A stretch of 64,000 nt of DNA from Lycorma delicatula. Taxonomy: Eukaryota > Arthropoda > Insecta > Hemiptera > Fulgoridae. The translations under genes and the position numbers were made by a program. Position 1 is the stretch's first letter. Each line of letters opens with the position of its first letter. Of the stretch, positions 14,901 to 29,900 are shown one piece after another. The stretch spans positions 16,942,501-17,006,500 of the forward strand of contig NC_134460.1 in NCBI RefSeq assembly GCF_047948215.1, written 5' to 3'. Below the pieces are notes generated by a model. That model saw only the letters and a list, made by a program, of their open reading frames with translations. It had not been told where the DNA came from and did not search any database.

Positions 14901-17900
14901 GTTACGGGAGTGTCATTATTAAAACTGTTTACAATTGACATCAGTATTTTAAATTTTGTGTGTTATTTTATTATTATTATTACTATGATCATTATTATTA
15001 TATCATGCTATGATATATTCATTTTATATAATATATGATATAATTTTATATAATATAATATATGATATATTCATTTTGATATGTTCAAACATATCATAAT
15101 CATAAATACTCTAATAAAATCTATAAATTATTTTTTTCACAGTCTTAGGCTACAATTTTTTTTAACAACTTTTAACATCTATTTCATTCTGAATAATAAA
15201 AATGCTTGTGCCAATGCCACATGTCATTACTACACTTAGACTACACAATAATTATACATTTTAGTCAATGGTTATTTGTATACGATAGATAAGACACTTT
15301 ACATAACATATAAAATCCATGGAAGCAATCAAATATAATGAAATACATTTAATTAAACACAATTTGGACTCACTGAGGTTGAAGAATGAAACTGTTACTG
15401 ATGAATTCACATTGTATGAAGGAATTTGAATAAATTATTGAATGCGGTTGTCTTAAAAGTTCAAATCAGTACTCTACTATAGTGTATTATTGTTTTGAAA
15501 AATCATTGTTCAAAAAGAGTACTGGTAGTTAAATATAGCATTTATAATGTATGTGGCTTACAGTATGTACATTACAAATGTTACATTTGGAAATTTCAGC
15601 ACTCACAATATAATGTCAAAACAACATTTCTTTTAAATTAGTTCATTTAACACATCTTCTGCAATTGGAGTGTAGTTTCTATATAAGTTGAGGAGTGCTA
15701 ATCCATACAAATATGTATTTCCAGTAGAATTACGCATTGAGAAACATCGTTCATTTATATATGTGAACAATGGAAGTGCAGCTAATATTTCTAGCAAAGT
15801 GAATATATTTGGTATTATGTTGGGACTGCACATAGTTAACCCATCTATGGCCGTTTTCAGTTGGTCTCCCTTTTCAAGACATGCAATTCTTCCTTACCGT
15901 AATTTTAATCCATTACTCAGATCTTCCTGGCAACCACTTCTTATGCCACTGGTGTAGAATTCTGTGAGCGAAGTGAAAGCAGAAACCTGAGACAGAAAGT
16001 CTGGGTTTGTAGGTACTGAAAGTCTTTCAATATTTCCATTTTGATATGCTTTGAAGGGTTGCAATAATAGGGTTATACAATTCCATCACTGCGGTCACGG
16101 AATTATACCTTTCCAACCAACGTGTTGCGAAAACTTGAGTTTTTCACTGCATAAAGCTGTAGTTTCCATTTCACATCACCGATTTTAAAACATGTTTGCC
16201 TTTTAGGGGTATTAAGATATTTGTACAGACTCAATATTGTACCCATACAGTTTTTAATTGCAATTACTTCATAAGCACTGGATACAGCTAAGTTGAGGCT
16301 GTGTGCTAAGCAGTGGACATATAGACGACATTATTTCCTTTACATGTGCCTGGACTTAGTTTACTTTTCCTGACATGGACATAGCTCCATCATACCCCTG
16401 ACCACAAATCTTATTTATGTCTACATTTAATAACGCAACTTGTCCAATATTGCCTTTGATTCCTTTTCTGGTCACATCATACAATGATATGAATTGTAAA
16501 AAGTTTTCCTTCACAGTGAAATTTTCATTATCAATGTAACTAATACACAGAGATAATTCTTCTAAGCCTGATATGTCTGACGTCTTATCGGTGAGAACAG
16601 AGAAGCAACTGGAGGTATTAAGTTCTTTCATGAAATTTTGAACAATCAGGTCGTTGCACTCTTCAATTATTTCATTCTGTATTCTAGGTCTGGTGTACTG
16701 TGCATTTCCAACACATAACACATTTTTTAATACAGTATCAGCTTACTTGAAAAGTGAAGAAGACCCCTGAAATTGCTATCATTTTCTTCTAGTTCTTGGT
16801 CAACCTCGACTTCTATTCATCCTAAATCCCTCTGGCCTCGCACAGCGATACATTATTTCCCGCAAAACAAAAAATACTCTCAGTAATAGGAATAAGTTTT
16901 TTCTTGTTCTCCAGTTTCTTTTGAGTTGTTGAAGTATATATTAGCACATCTATAGACTTTTTCTTCCCGCATGAAATTTCGGTTAAGTACCGGCTACCTC
17001 CAAACTTTCTTTGCGATAAAGACACTTCTCATGTTCTGAAAATCGCTTGATGGCATCCTTCCAGTTGTCAAATTTCTCACTACAAAGTTGACCTAAGGGT
17101 TACTTGCCAGATTCAACACCGCTTCTTGGAGCAAAAAGTATACAAAATTTACAAAACTCCATTCCTTAAATTTGGAATATGCAAGCCACTTCCAACAGTA
17201 AAGCCATTTAAACCGAAATGGCAGATTTCTCTTTCCTTTTGTTAGAAAAATAAACCTGGATTTGGTTCCTAGATATTTTTCAAGACATCCAGTTTTTTTC
17301 ATTAGACAAGTCTCTTCCTATGTAAACACCAATATCATAAGCGTGTGGTTCACTGGAACTTGAAATGTTGAAGCTTCCAAAAACCAGAACAATACACTTA
17401 TCACTTCTACATGATTCAACAGGTATATCAACATTATTGAGCGATGGTGATGTACATTCAACACAAGCTGAGTTTTCACAGAAGGGTTACTAGTTTCGAG
17501 AAGAACATTTGCGACAGCATCATCACGTTGTAGCAGCAAAGAAATATTTGGCAATGTGAAATTTTCACTAACATTACAACAATCGCTACTGATACATGAC
17601 ATTTTGCTAAAAAATTGTAAAACTGAACTTAATATCGGTCGCTTAGACATATTAAAGAACATGGAACGATAATGTGAAGTTTATATTTAAAAATATGAAC
17701 TGCATAATGCACAAAACGTTAAACGAATGTTCCACAACACAATCTGAACTCAGACTAATGAGCGAATACCACTCGACAATGTACAATATTTCATATATGC
17801 ATTGCTGCCAATGCAGAGCTGTCCCGACAATATGTTTTACAACAAGTAATTTTATATGGTGTCGGCCTTATTTTATTACAAGGTCAGCATTATTATTGTA

Positions 17901-20900
17901 CCTTCTTAATAAGTGGCACAGCTTTGATGGTCTTTCCTCTCTTTCAGTAGATGAGGAGGGGTATATGCTGACACCCACTGCGCCAGTGAGAGTACTGCCA
18001 CCTTCTAAGAATGATGAATGAAGGCTACTATGTTGTACATAGAGTGATGTACTGTACGTGTTATAGCTCCAAGTACAGGGATTAAATTATTGAAGATGCA
18101 AGAGCGGCAGACTGGATCTTATGTCAACAGATTTTGTTACTCTGAGTGAGAAATACAAGGAGAGAATTCAATGGATTTTTAAAAAGATACTCAAATACAT
18201 ATGTGTAACTCTATAGTATCTTTATTTTACAGGCCTAATATTAAAAAGTACTTAAATCTTCAAAAGGGGGAGTTCAAACCCAATAACCCCCCTTATGTAC
18301 ACCCCTGGTGAGTATAGTGCTGTATTTAGTGGTGACCACAAAGATGTTTAAAACATTTTAATTATCTGTAATAACATGGTATTTTAATGTGTAATCTTGA
18401 AATTTTAATTTTAATCAACTGATGATGAGCAATCCTTGAAAGCAGTAGCGATACATAAGTGAGAATTAAAAAATGAAAAAAAAAGGTAAGAGTAAGAGCA
18501 CTGAACTTTGTTTTTGCTTTTGAATATATACATACTGCATATAAAGTAACAAAATTAAAAGAAAATAAAAAAAAAACATAATTAAAGAAAAGCATGTAAA
18601 TCCAGGTGGGATTAAAGGTGGAAAAATCCTTATTTCAATAAAATCCATAATGACTCATAAAAAAATTAAAAATCTGAATTGGAGTTGAACAGCTTTTAAA
18701 AATTTCTCCACCAGTCACACCATCATCTACAACACTACAAATGCTATGTGCCAGTTTGAACTTTCCTTAAATGTATTTAATTAATTAGAATGTGGCAAAC
18801 ATGGCAGTTACCTAGCAAAAATTATCTTTTTTTAGTTTGATGACAAAATCTTTGTAAAATTAGTAGGTTCATTTACTAACAAGAAAAATATATAAACAAT
18901 AAAAATGAAAGTTAAGAGAAAATACTGGTTTCCTTTATACAACAAACATGCTTTAATTCCAGGTGTTTTTCTTCTTTAAAAATTATACATGGGGTATCAA
19001 CCAAATTGCTGTTAATAATAATGGATCCATCAATGAATTTTAAATTAATAAAACAAAAAAAAAAATTGATGGGTCTCTTGTTTATTAAGTATGATTAACA
19101 ATATTTTAAACATATTTACGTGTATATTTTTAAACTCATTCAGATTGTATCAATTTAAAAAATTAGAAAATCATACTGAATATTATATGATAAAAAATAC
19201 TTCATACTGATAAGTTCATTTTAAATCAAATAGTATTGTTTAGTTATAAAAATATATTATTATGATTATATATTGCTTTTAATTATAGATAAAACACAGA
19301 AAAAATAGGACAGTAACACTAAAACTACATAAGTGACCGAAAGTATTGTCACTGAAATACAAAAAAATCTGACGAGAAAATTGTAATATTTTCCTGGCAT
19401 TGGTTACTTACTTAATCTTATATAGTAGAAAAACAATTAAATATGAAAAAGTTACCGAAATTTCTTTTTTGGGGTGCAGGTAATTAATAATCAAGTTTTA
19501 CTGTAAAATTATCATTATAAATTTAAATAAACCAAAAAAAATTTAAAAAACCAAAAACTTTTTCTGCTCCCCACCACCAAAATCACCTTCAAAGAATTTT
19601 TCTTGATTTTCTGTTTACTGTGTTAAATGGAAGTAACAAAAACAAAATTTCACTAAATTGTAAACCAATAATAAAAATAAAACGTTACCTAAGATTTCTT
19701 TTATGGGGATCGGGATGAATTATGAAAAGTTAAAACTGTATTAAAAGTTTATTAACTTTTAATAGTATTAAAGTTTAAATAAACACAAAAAAGTTTTAAA
19801 AATTAAAAAAAAAATTTTAACTTTGATCGGCTCCCTCCCCAATATCGCCACCAAAGTATTTGTTTTCTTCTTTTTTTTTTTGGTCGCTTGCACTACTCCT
19901 AATCCTAGGAAGACAAAAAAGCTAAGCTAAGCCAGAAAAAAAATTCTATCATTACTACAGAACAATAATAATATACAAAATATCAAATATATAAAAATGC
20001 AAAGTCAAAGTCACGGTGCAATAAAAAGTTTCTTTATTTAAAAAAGAAAAATCCATTACCATGATCGATAACAAACAACCATTACTGCACAAGATAAACA
20101 CCTCTTTATCAATTTAACAAAAACAACAAACAAAAATTTGAAATAAATAATTATCCAAACACCACCAAATCATACAAACGTATGAAATTAAATCCAATAA
20201 CTGAACATGAAGCGACTAAAATATTATCATAGATGTAGCATAAAATTATTAAAAAATTTGATTATTTTCGTAATACGTAATTACAGCTAACTGTTAAAAA
20301 GTAAAAGAAAAAAAAACAAAAAAATCAGAATGAATGCAACCAGATCCTTAATGATCTTAATGATACAAACAAAAAAGGCCCTTTTCATTATACACTTTTA
20401 ATTAATAATTTCATTACAGGTATTAAATTTTTTTTTGTTTTTTATTACTATTTTTTTAATAGTTTTTAATAGAAAGAGTATTAATTATCAATTACATAAA
20501 ATCTTAATCAAACAAGACATATGTTATGTTTAACATATGTTATGTTACAGTAAATGCAACTCTTAGCAAAAAAAAAAGAATAGTATCTATAACATCATTA
20601 CCAAAACTAAAATGGAGCACAATGATGCTAGATATTAGAGAATAAGTATTTTAAGTTCTTAATTTTAAGATTATAATAAAAATAAAATATATAACTTCGC
20701 ATAATAAACATTTTGCTTCATAAAACCAGATATCAGTACACGGACAGTAAGTCCATGTACAGTAAATTTATGAGCAACAGGCCCAACTTTACCATGTAAG
20801 CACCTCAGCTATTAGTTTGGTTTTATTTGCAATCCTTAGTCCTTTGACAGTTTCTCGGGCAAAGAAGGTCACTGCTCTGCTAAGTCCCAACAAAGAAATG

Positions 20901-23900
20901 GATACTTTTCTGGCCAAGAGATGGTTGGATAAACTGAGAGATGGTTCTACCATTACAAATGAAAGCAACCGATCCAATTTCAATAATACTCACGCAAAAA
21001 AGAAAGAATAAAAAACAAAAAGGAGAAAAGCAAAAGGTTAAGCAACCATGAGATTTTACCTTTGTTCAAGGTAGATAGATAGTTTACAATCTTACCATGA
21101 TCCTGCTGCAGGATAAAAAAAAATACTTTTTAAAGTGAAGGAAAATCATTAAAATATAGCATGTATACCATCTATTGTATTTGATTAAAGCAAATGTAAA
21201 TGAACAGTTATTTTGTAATTATAGAATAAACACAACAAAGGGATAATTAAAGCACCCGTGTTATTCTTAGAACTTAAAAAAAATTATTACAATTATACAT
21301 ATACATAAAACAAAAAACCTTACCGTTTCACAAATGTTCATATTACAACAATTCTCAATAGTGATTTCACACTGTTCAGTATTTTGTGGTAGTGACGTTA
21401 ATGGTGTAACATTCTTGTTCACAATAATTCTTTTCTTAATACGAGGACGTTTTCTTAATGACAAAACCTTAAATCCAAGTACAGCTGACAATCCCATTAA
21501 AATCAGGCATACCAAAGCAAGAATACCTATAGAAATTTCATATAACTTTGTATTACATTTTACATATTCGCTACTCACTGACGGCAACAGTTCCATTTTA
21601 GTAGTATTATTATTTCTATCACTACTTACAAATTTATGTGAAGGACTCTTCAAATTCATAAAATCTGAACACCTGCAAAATAATGAATAAATAATGGGTT
21701 ATTTTACAGACCGTAAACATTTTCACATAAGTTAAGCAAAGTTTTTGTTTAATATTGATAAATTAGCTACAAGAACAAATTTTATTTATGTGGTGGATAA
21801 ATTACATAAATATGTGCACAAGTATAGAACGAGGGATATCTGTAAAGTAAAGACCACTGGGAAATTGCTCTCCTTAAGGTCGGTGAACCTGTGTATTTCA
21901 TAGCCATGCTACTAATGAGCACACTGCATTGTTGTCTGTAAGTCTGTAAGCTTTGTAGTATAATCGATGTTACAGCCAACTGTGAAATACATGGAGTCAT
22001 ATGTTTTTTAAACCATCAAAACATTAAGCCGGCTGAAATTCATAGGCAGTTGGTGCTGTGTAAGGTTATAATGTAATGGATGAAAGAAACGTTCAAAAAT
22101 GGTGTGAAAGGATTAGAAATATCAGAATTAATGTGCACGATGAAGAATGTCTGAGGAGGCCCTCGATAATAACAGAGGACCTGTTGAAATTTGTCAATGA
22201 TGGAATCAGAAAAGATCATTGCTCAACGATTTCTGACCTGGCTCTTCTTTTTCCTGGTGTTTCAAAGTGGCGATTATATAGAGAAGTAAAATAAAGTATG
22301 TAGTTTAAGAGAAATAAAAATATTTAAAGTTTTCAGAATAAGTTTTTTTAATAATGAAACTGTCTTTACTTTAGAGATAACCTCTCGTATAAAGCATAAT
22401 AAAATCTTTCAAAAATTTCATGTTTTATTTTTTTATTATAAAAAAATAAAAATAAGTTAACTTTATCAAACCAGACAAGAGAACTCTATGTTACACAGCT
22501 AACATAAGACCTTATTGTGCTTCTTTCCTTTAATAATATTATTATTTAATAAACTAAATGATTTATTAAAGATTACTTTAAAAAGGTTGTTTTATAAAAA
22601 AAAGTCACTTTTGCAAAAAAAATTTCTTAATAAAAATATGTACTCAAATCTTTTCCACTTTTCTTTTTATTTATTACTTTTTTTGCTCTGACCAAAATTT
22701 TTTCAGTTTTCATCTATCTATCCAGGCAAATGCTGAAGTATTTCCCTTTTTGTTTTCAATGAAATAAGCTTATCAAAAATTCGATCGATATAATTTTTCT
22801 TTTCTAACCTGTATAAAGTATTTTTATGTTTACTGAAATATCATATTTCAAAATAATATTATATTATCAGAATGCTGTATAATATAAGGTAGACCTCTCT
22901 AAAAGCCAGGTAGCTATGTTCATACCTTCAAGTACTCAAAGCTCAATCTCACAGAGTGTGTATCACTCCTAACAAGTATTAAGTCACACCCTTAACATTA
23001 AGACACGTAAAGAACGATTTAAATCTGAGAAATATTATAACTTAACCTCAAGTTGAGCAATAAAAATAAACAAATAAATAGAAAAATGTTACTATAAACA
23101 AAAATTACATATATTCTCATGTTACTTTTTGACAAAGACCTGCACAAATTCATGTATTTGACATCAGTTTGTCTATTTCCTCTACAAAGAATGGCGTCGC
23201 TGAAGTACCTATCTGTCATCACTTTTGAAGTATCAAGTAGCCAGCCAATTCTTCAATTTTGTGACCAGATGAAAATCAGACAGTGCCAAATCTGGGGCTT
23301 GAAAGGGGGATGGTAAGAAGCATGCAAATTAAATTTGTTTAGTACACCCTTAGCGGTAGAGATGTCATATAAAAAAATTAATTCCCTTCATTAGCATCCA
23401 TTACTATTTATTACGTATCACTCTCCCAAGCTATGTTAATGTTTCACAATAAACATCTGCTGTTATTTTCATCTTCATATAAACAAAATTCTTTACAGTA
23501 GCAAAAGATGGTAGCCTATCTTTTTTTGTTTTGAATTTTTTGAACTTGTTTTTCGAGTACATTCGCACATAAAAAACATTTTCTTTTTTGTAGCTGTGTA
23601 GTGATTAAAATAAAATAGTTTAAATTTCATATGCATTTATTTAAATTGGTTCTCATACTTCATATTGCTTACTGCTTAGAAAGAAAATCAACTTTTAACA
23701 AAAGAAGAAAAAGTACTATACCTGCAAGGTGAAGGAGGTTTTGCTAAAACTTCGGGAATTCATGACTAGATGACATATCAATTATTTGTTGTTCATCAAA
23801 ACCAGCTACCATTAAACTACAATGTGCAATACAAAGATGCTACATTTTCACATGTTTATCACAGCGCTCTCCAGTGAATTCATCACTACAATTACACCTC

Positions 23901-26900
23901 GGTATCTTTTTATTATCAACTGAACAATCACCACCGTTATAACAATAACCAAGACACACATCGATATCACATCTTTCTCCCTTCCATGTTGAATTGCATT
24001 TACATACAGGTTTATTATTTATAATAACACAATCTTCTCCATGTAAACAATAATTATGACAAAGAGATAATTCACAATGATCTCCACTAAAGCCTGGTTT
24101 ACATATACATTCACCGGATGATTCTATTCCGTTATTGAAACATAATAATTCTCATTTTTCAACACTTTCACTCATACCCTCCAAAAGCTTATTTTTTTTA
24201 TCTACAACCTCTAATATGTCTTCTTCAACCTAAGGAAGAAATAAGATCAATTAACACAATATATAATAAAAATAAATTTAATGCAAAGAGTAATAAAGAA
24301 TAAATACACTAAGTTCTTTAATATCATGGTTTCAACTGCATATGAGGTCTGTTCAGAAAATAACAGAACTTTATTTTTTTAATCTTTATTATTAATTTTA
24401 CAAATAATTAGTCCTTGTCCCCTTCAAAGTACTACCGTCACCTATTCACACACTTTTCCCAGCGTTGTTTCCACTTCGCGAATTGTTAAGCTTCATTTGA
24501 AATGGCCTTTAAGGTGTGTGAATAATTTGTATTAATGTCATTAACAGTCACAAAACAGCATCATTTCATAACAGATTTTAATTTCAGAAATAAGCAAAAA
24601 TTACAAGGAGCCAGGTCTGGCAAGTAGGGAGGCTGAGGGAAGACTGATTTTTGGCATAACACTGACAAATTGACAAAGCTGAGTGTGCGGGAACATTGTC
24701 ATACTGAAGGAACAATCAGTCATCTCACCACAACTCTGATCTATTTTTGCAAATTTTTTCACATAACCATTGTAAAACACCTTGACAGTATGCATGGTTC
24801 ACTATTTCAACTTCGAGGCGAGAATTCAAAATCCATGATTCCATTAAAATTCAACAGCCCTAGTATTATCTAAACGTAAACCAGATTTTCTCATTAGAAA
24901 ATGTGATATATGAATCTTAGAATATGACTGAAATATTTGGAAATTAAATATATGAAGCTCACTTAATAAAGCCACATCACCTTAAGAAAAAATATTTTTG
25001 GTAAAACTTACAGACACAAATCACATAATAATGATACACACAGAACTTTAATTAAGAACATGATCATCAATGTAGGCATGATATAATATAATGACATTAA
25101 ACAAGGTCTTACAGGTACATTTAATAGCAATACTGACTTATTTATTTTAAGACTAAGAACATATCAAGTGAATGGTTTGATTCTAAAATAAGAACAATGA
25201 AATACTAAAAAGTTCTGTTTAAAACACTATTTATACTAAAAAAGGAAAAATGGATTACAGTAAGCATTAATAATACAATACTAGACTCATTAAAATGAAC
25301 TGAATTTGATTTGTAGTAGATCAGATGATATAAAATTAATAGTTAACAGTCTACAAAAAATTACACAAGAACTCATCGATAAGAAAGATAAGCATGAAAT
25401 AAAAGATGAATATCAATTTTAAGTTATTAAAAAAAAAAACAGAAATATAAAATGTCGTTAAAAAAACTAAAGCCAAAACTGCACAAATAATGAATTGTAC
25501 ATTTCTCTTCATAGGGATAGTAATTCACCAAAGGAGAAAACAACATTTGAAATGAAACTCTACTAGTTGCTCGCATAAAAACATACTAGAGGATCAACTG
25601 AATCACTTGTCAGTCTGTATACATCAAATCATTGAGTTAACTGAAAATGATATGTTCAAGAATGGCTTAATCAGCATTTTTTCAGAAGACACATAGATCA
25701 TACCAACAAGGCAATGAAAATGAAAGATATTTAGTCCTGGAATATGAAATCCTTCTAAGCCAAAGGAACATGTAGCATTCTCGTTCTCTCTTCTCTTGAG
25801 TATAGGATTTGTTAGGCCAGGTTTCGCATCTTACTAAGGAAACAACCGGGCATTAAGAATTGGAACAGTAGTACTGTAAAAAAAAACCGAACATAAGAAG
25901 AGTACATTAAATAGGAACAGTAGGCATTTGGCAAATCTTTCAAGGTCAATTGCGTAATGCCTGACCTAAGATATTTTAAATAAACTTTTTTTAAAATTTC
26001 TGAACCTGATGCAGTCTACAACACAAAGAATGTCTCAAGGAATAGTATCTAGGAAACAAGGTGTAACATAAAATGCCAACAACCTGTCATGCTTAATAAA
26101 CCGGTTTCTATATTACTAAACTTCAACATTCTATGGAGTCACACAGCAAGCCACTGACATTAGTGGCTAATGTCCAAAAAGTAGTTGATATAAGCATTAA
26201 AAAAAACCAAATTATGTTTCTAGCATAGTCCTTTGTTGGTAAGAAATCTACTTAGTTCATGGCAATCATAGCACAATGAAATTCAGACAATACCGGTTAG
26301 TGAAGGCATCATTTATCTATAATCAACGTAACAGTAATTTGTAAAAGATTTGAATTTACAGTACAGGTGTTTAACTAAAATAGGTTCCATCACTTAGTTT
26401 GGTCTAATAGTTTAAAGGCAAATACTTATATGATAATTTACAGAAGGTGTTGAAAATGATGTCCATCCACTTCTATGCACTGACCTGTCAGACATGTTTC
26501 TGGTCTAACACTGAACCTGTTTCACAAAATGTTTTAACTAACTTCTGAATAACACTTTTTACTGCATCTTACTTTTCAAATTTCTCCCTGAACTTTTACA
26601 GACACATAAAGATTTCATCTCTAAATACGTTTCCATCACGAATACACATTCTTCAACAGTTAACTGCATTTTAACAAACAACATACGATTATGCAACCTT
26701 GTTCAAAAGCCCATCTTCAACATAGATTGGCAATACTCAAATGTCAAGGCAATAAACAGCCCTCTTCATTCCAGCTCTAGTTGTCCCAAGATCTTCCACA
26801 TTATTTTACCCATCTCAAACCAATGTATGCATTTTAACAAAAATATGCATTCAGTATAAACTTTTGAATGATTCTACTTTTCTTACGTTGAACAACCTGA

Positions 26901-29900
26901 ATTTTGTCCCTCTTTGCCATCAGCAATCATACTTGCAACTTACAGTGAGGCACTGCCGATTCCGAAAGTTCCAAAAAAATTTTCTCTTGAAAATAGTGAT
27001 GAACAGAGGAAACATGGAAGATGAAAATAATGCGGACTTAATTTGGAGAAAAAACAAAGCTGAACTTTTAGGAACAAGACTTGTAATAAGAATGGTATTT
27101 ACCTCAAAAAGAAGTAAGAAAAGATATTTCTCAAATAAAAATTAAAGTTTTCCTTTTCTAAAAAAAAAGAAAATTTTATTTTTGTAGTCTACAATTAAGG
27201 CAAGCTCATAAACCTGGGGAGTGATGCCTTTTTATATATTTGTTCAAGTAAAGTTTAAAAGCTTCTCTCAACCTGATCAAAGTAAATAGAGTTATCTTGC
27301 CTAGGGTCAAATATTAAGTTGAGGAGAGTGAATGACTAAACCTCCCAAAAAAACGTTTGGTTTAGAGTGTATAACAGTAAATTTTTTCATGAGATAAAAT
27401 TGGGTTTTTTATTAAATGTGTATGTAGTCGTTAATTTTTTGTTTAATTTGTTCATGATTTAACATGGTCAAAATCCCCATTTTTCAAGTTCCAAATTTTG
27501 TAAAGGAACTTTGATGTCAAAACTTCACTTTTACTTCAAATTGAATCCGCACACTTTTAGTAGGAAATTATTCTGTTAAAAAGGAAATATTTACACTTCT
27601 ATATCATGACCAATCACATTAACAAATGCTGGCACAAAACATAAAACAAAAGTGTCTTTCAGAAAGCAAAATGTTTCAGTAAAACTAGATGATCTGAAAA
27701 AATGAAAATGATGTACAAGCTATATAATTTCTCAAGAAGTAGACCGATAACTCTCTGAACCATGAATTATATTCACTGCAAAAGATTCTTGGTGTAACAA
27801 CGTAGCTGCAGTTTGAAGACAAAATACTCCCACAAACATTCTCAACTTAGTCCAATTTTATCAGCCATGAAATCAATTTTCAAAAACTTCTGTAACTACT
27901 GAAGCTAAATTATGAAAAACTACTGGAAAATAACATCATAAAAACATTTTTCTGCTTCAAAATTTGAAAAAGTTTAACATTTCTTAAGAATTTATATTTT
28001 TTCTTTGGTAAAAAACAATATCACATAAGTATACTTGCGCAGTTTCAATACAAGTACGCAAATAATGCCTTGAAATTTTGGCTGAATGGTTTTTGAGAAA
28101 ATGGATCACAAACTTGGCAAATTTAAATAATGGGAACTAATCTACTTAAATTACATATATAAAAATGTTTGGTAGCTGAATAATAAATATTTATAAACTG
28201 TCTTACCTGATCCTTTCGTTCTTTAACTTTGCTACATTCTTTAGGATCAAGATACGATTCTTGGGAAATTGAAACAATACCATAAATTTTAAAAAAATAC
28301 TTTTTAGAGTAGGATTTTAATTTTGACACAGTTACACGATCATAATCTTCATTGTTTATCTTAGCATTATAAATTGCCTCGCTTCCAACATCAGTCCAAA
28401 AAAATCTTGAACCCAATGTACTCAATGCCACAGGCTTATGTGCATTTGCAGCTGAAAGAGTTTAATTATTTAACTTTACTAAACAATTAACAGTAAAACA
28501 TTAAAACATTTTATACATAATATTTATCATTAATACATGTATGGATTGTAACAACAATAAATAAACACTATGATTTACTAAAAAAAAAAAAAAAAAAATT
28601 ACAAATTTTCTTCTTAAAACATACTACATTCTCTAGCAATAAGTTCTGTTAACAACTTGTATGTTTTTTTGTTTTAGTTTGTAACTGTCAGGCACACAAT
28701 TTCAGACAAAAATTTTAACTTTTCATTACTGAGGAATATAATCACGAAGGAGTTACAAAAAATGTTATCCTTAAACAGTATAATATACGTAACTTGGAAC
28801 ATTATCAAGGCTTTATACAGCAGTAGTTTCTCATAGTATTACTGAAATAAAATTGAAGTTAACACCTGAAAAATGAATTAACACATTTTTGTTAAACAAA
28901 TAACACCAATGTTTGTAGTGGTGCATTACAAACTTTTTGTAAGATATTGCAAGTCATTATCTATAAATAACATAAAGGAGGTGTCTGGGGTAACAAATGG
29001 TTTCTGAGAGATCAGTCATTTCTTCAAAAACAATTCCAAAACACAAAAACTCTGAAATTCAAATATCAGAATACATTTAATTTGAAGTGTTACTTCCACA
29101 ATGTATTATACCAAAATTTTATTATTATTATAATCAATTTATAATGGAATTTTACTACAATAACCAAAGATTATGATACATTATAAACTATCAAACATAA
29201 AAAATTGAGTTCTTTATCATTTTTATATTCTTGAGAGCTTACTGGGATCGATTGCAAGCGAATCTGCAGATCCGCCCATTTCTCCTTCATAGCTATTTGC
29301 ACTCTACTCCCCAAATTCATCTCTATAACAGCTATTTCAGAATCTGCCTGTTCTTTTTGCAATTCTGATATAGCTGAATACAGAACTGGATGGTGTTTCC
29401 CCGTGACTATTTGGAACCTGTTGTGCCAGCTCTTGCTGATGTTGTTTGTCTTGTGAATATCAGCTATAGTTGCATCATGCTGGTTCTGTAGTTTCAGGGG
29501 ACGAGGAGTGATGGTGCATCTATCTTCTGCCTCTAGCAGGACCCTGCTAATTACATATGTTTCTCCAAAGTAATCAATGACCAGGAGAATTTCATCTTTA
29601 ACATCTTGAAGAAAGTTAAAAACCCAATAAACAAAGATCTTCTACCGGAACAAAAGCTAAAGCTTGTTATAGACCTGCATCTTGGATTTTCTTAAACAGC
29701 GACTGACCCAAGTGGCAAAAAACTCCTTGTCCTCCATCTTCCTCTGACCTTACAGAATCATGAATAAGAAATTGTTTACCGATAAATGTTTTTTATGACA
29801 GTCAGGTAAATTATCAAAATCCACAATCAATTTAAGGTTAGGAGACAAATCTTTCTGATATTGTCTCCTTAAACCTTTTTTAAGATTATCTCTTGAGGGC

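Noticed and set aside
17674..18021. 115-codon plus-strand ORF
   Set aside because: Lies inside the hAT terminal region, opposite to the transposase; not an independent gene.
18420..18470. Hammerhead ribozyme in CTGATGATGAG...CTTGAAAGC
   Set aside because: The core strings are loosely present but I could not find convincing stems, and the mirrored arm does not keep them.
23855..24150. Separate EGF-domain gene
   Set aside because: Splice sites, phase and domain order place it inside cueball.
25300..25780. LINE remnant with an [12 protein letters not shown] segment (YADD-like)
   Set aside because: Only one short stretch fits; flanking frames show nothing consistent.
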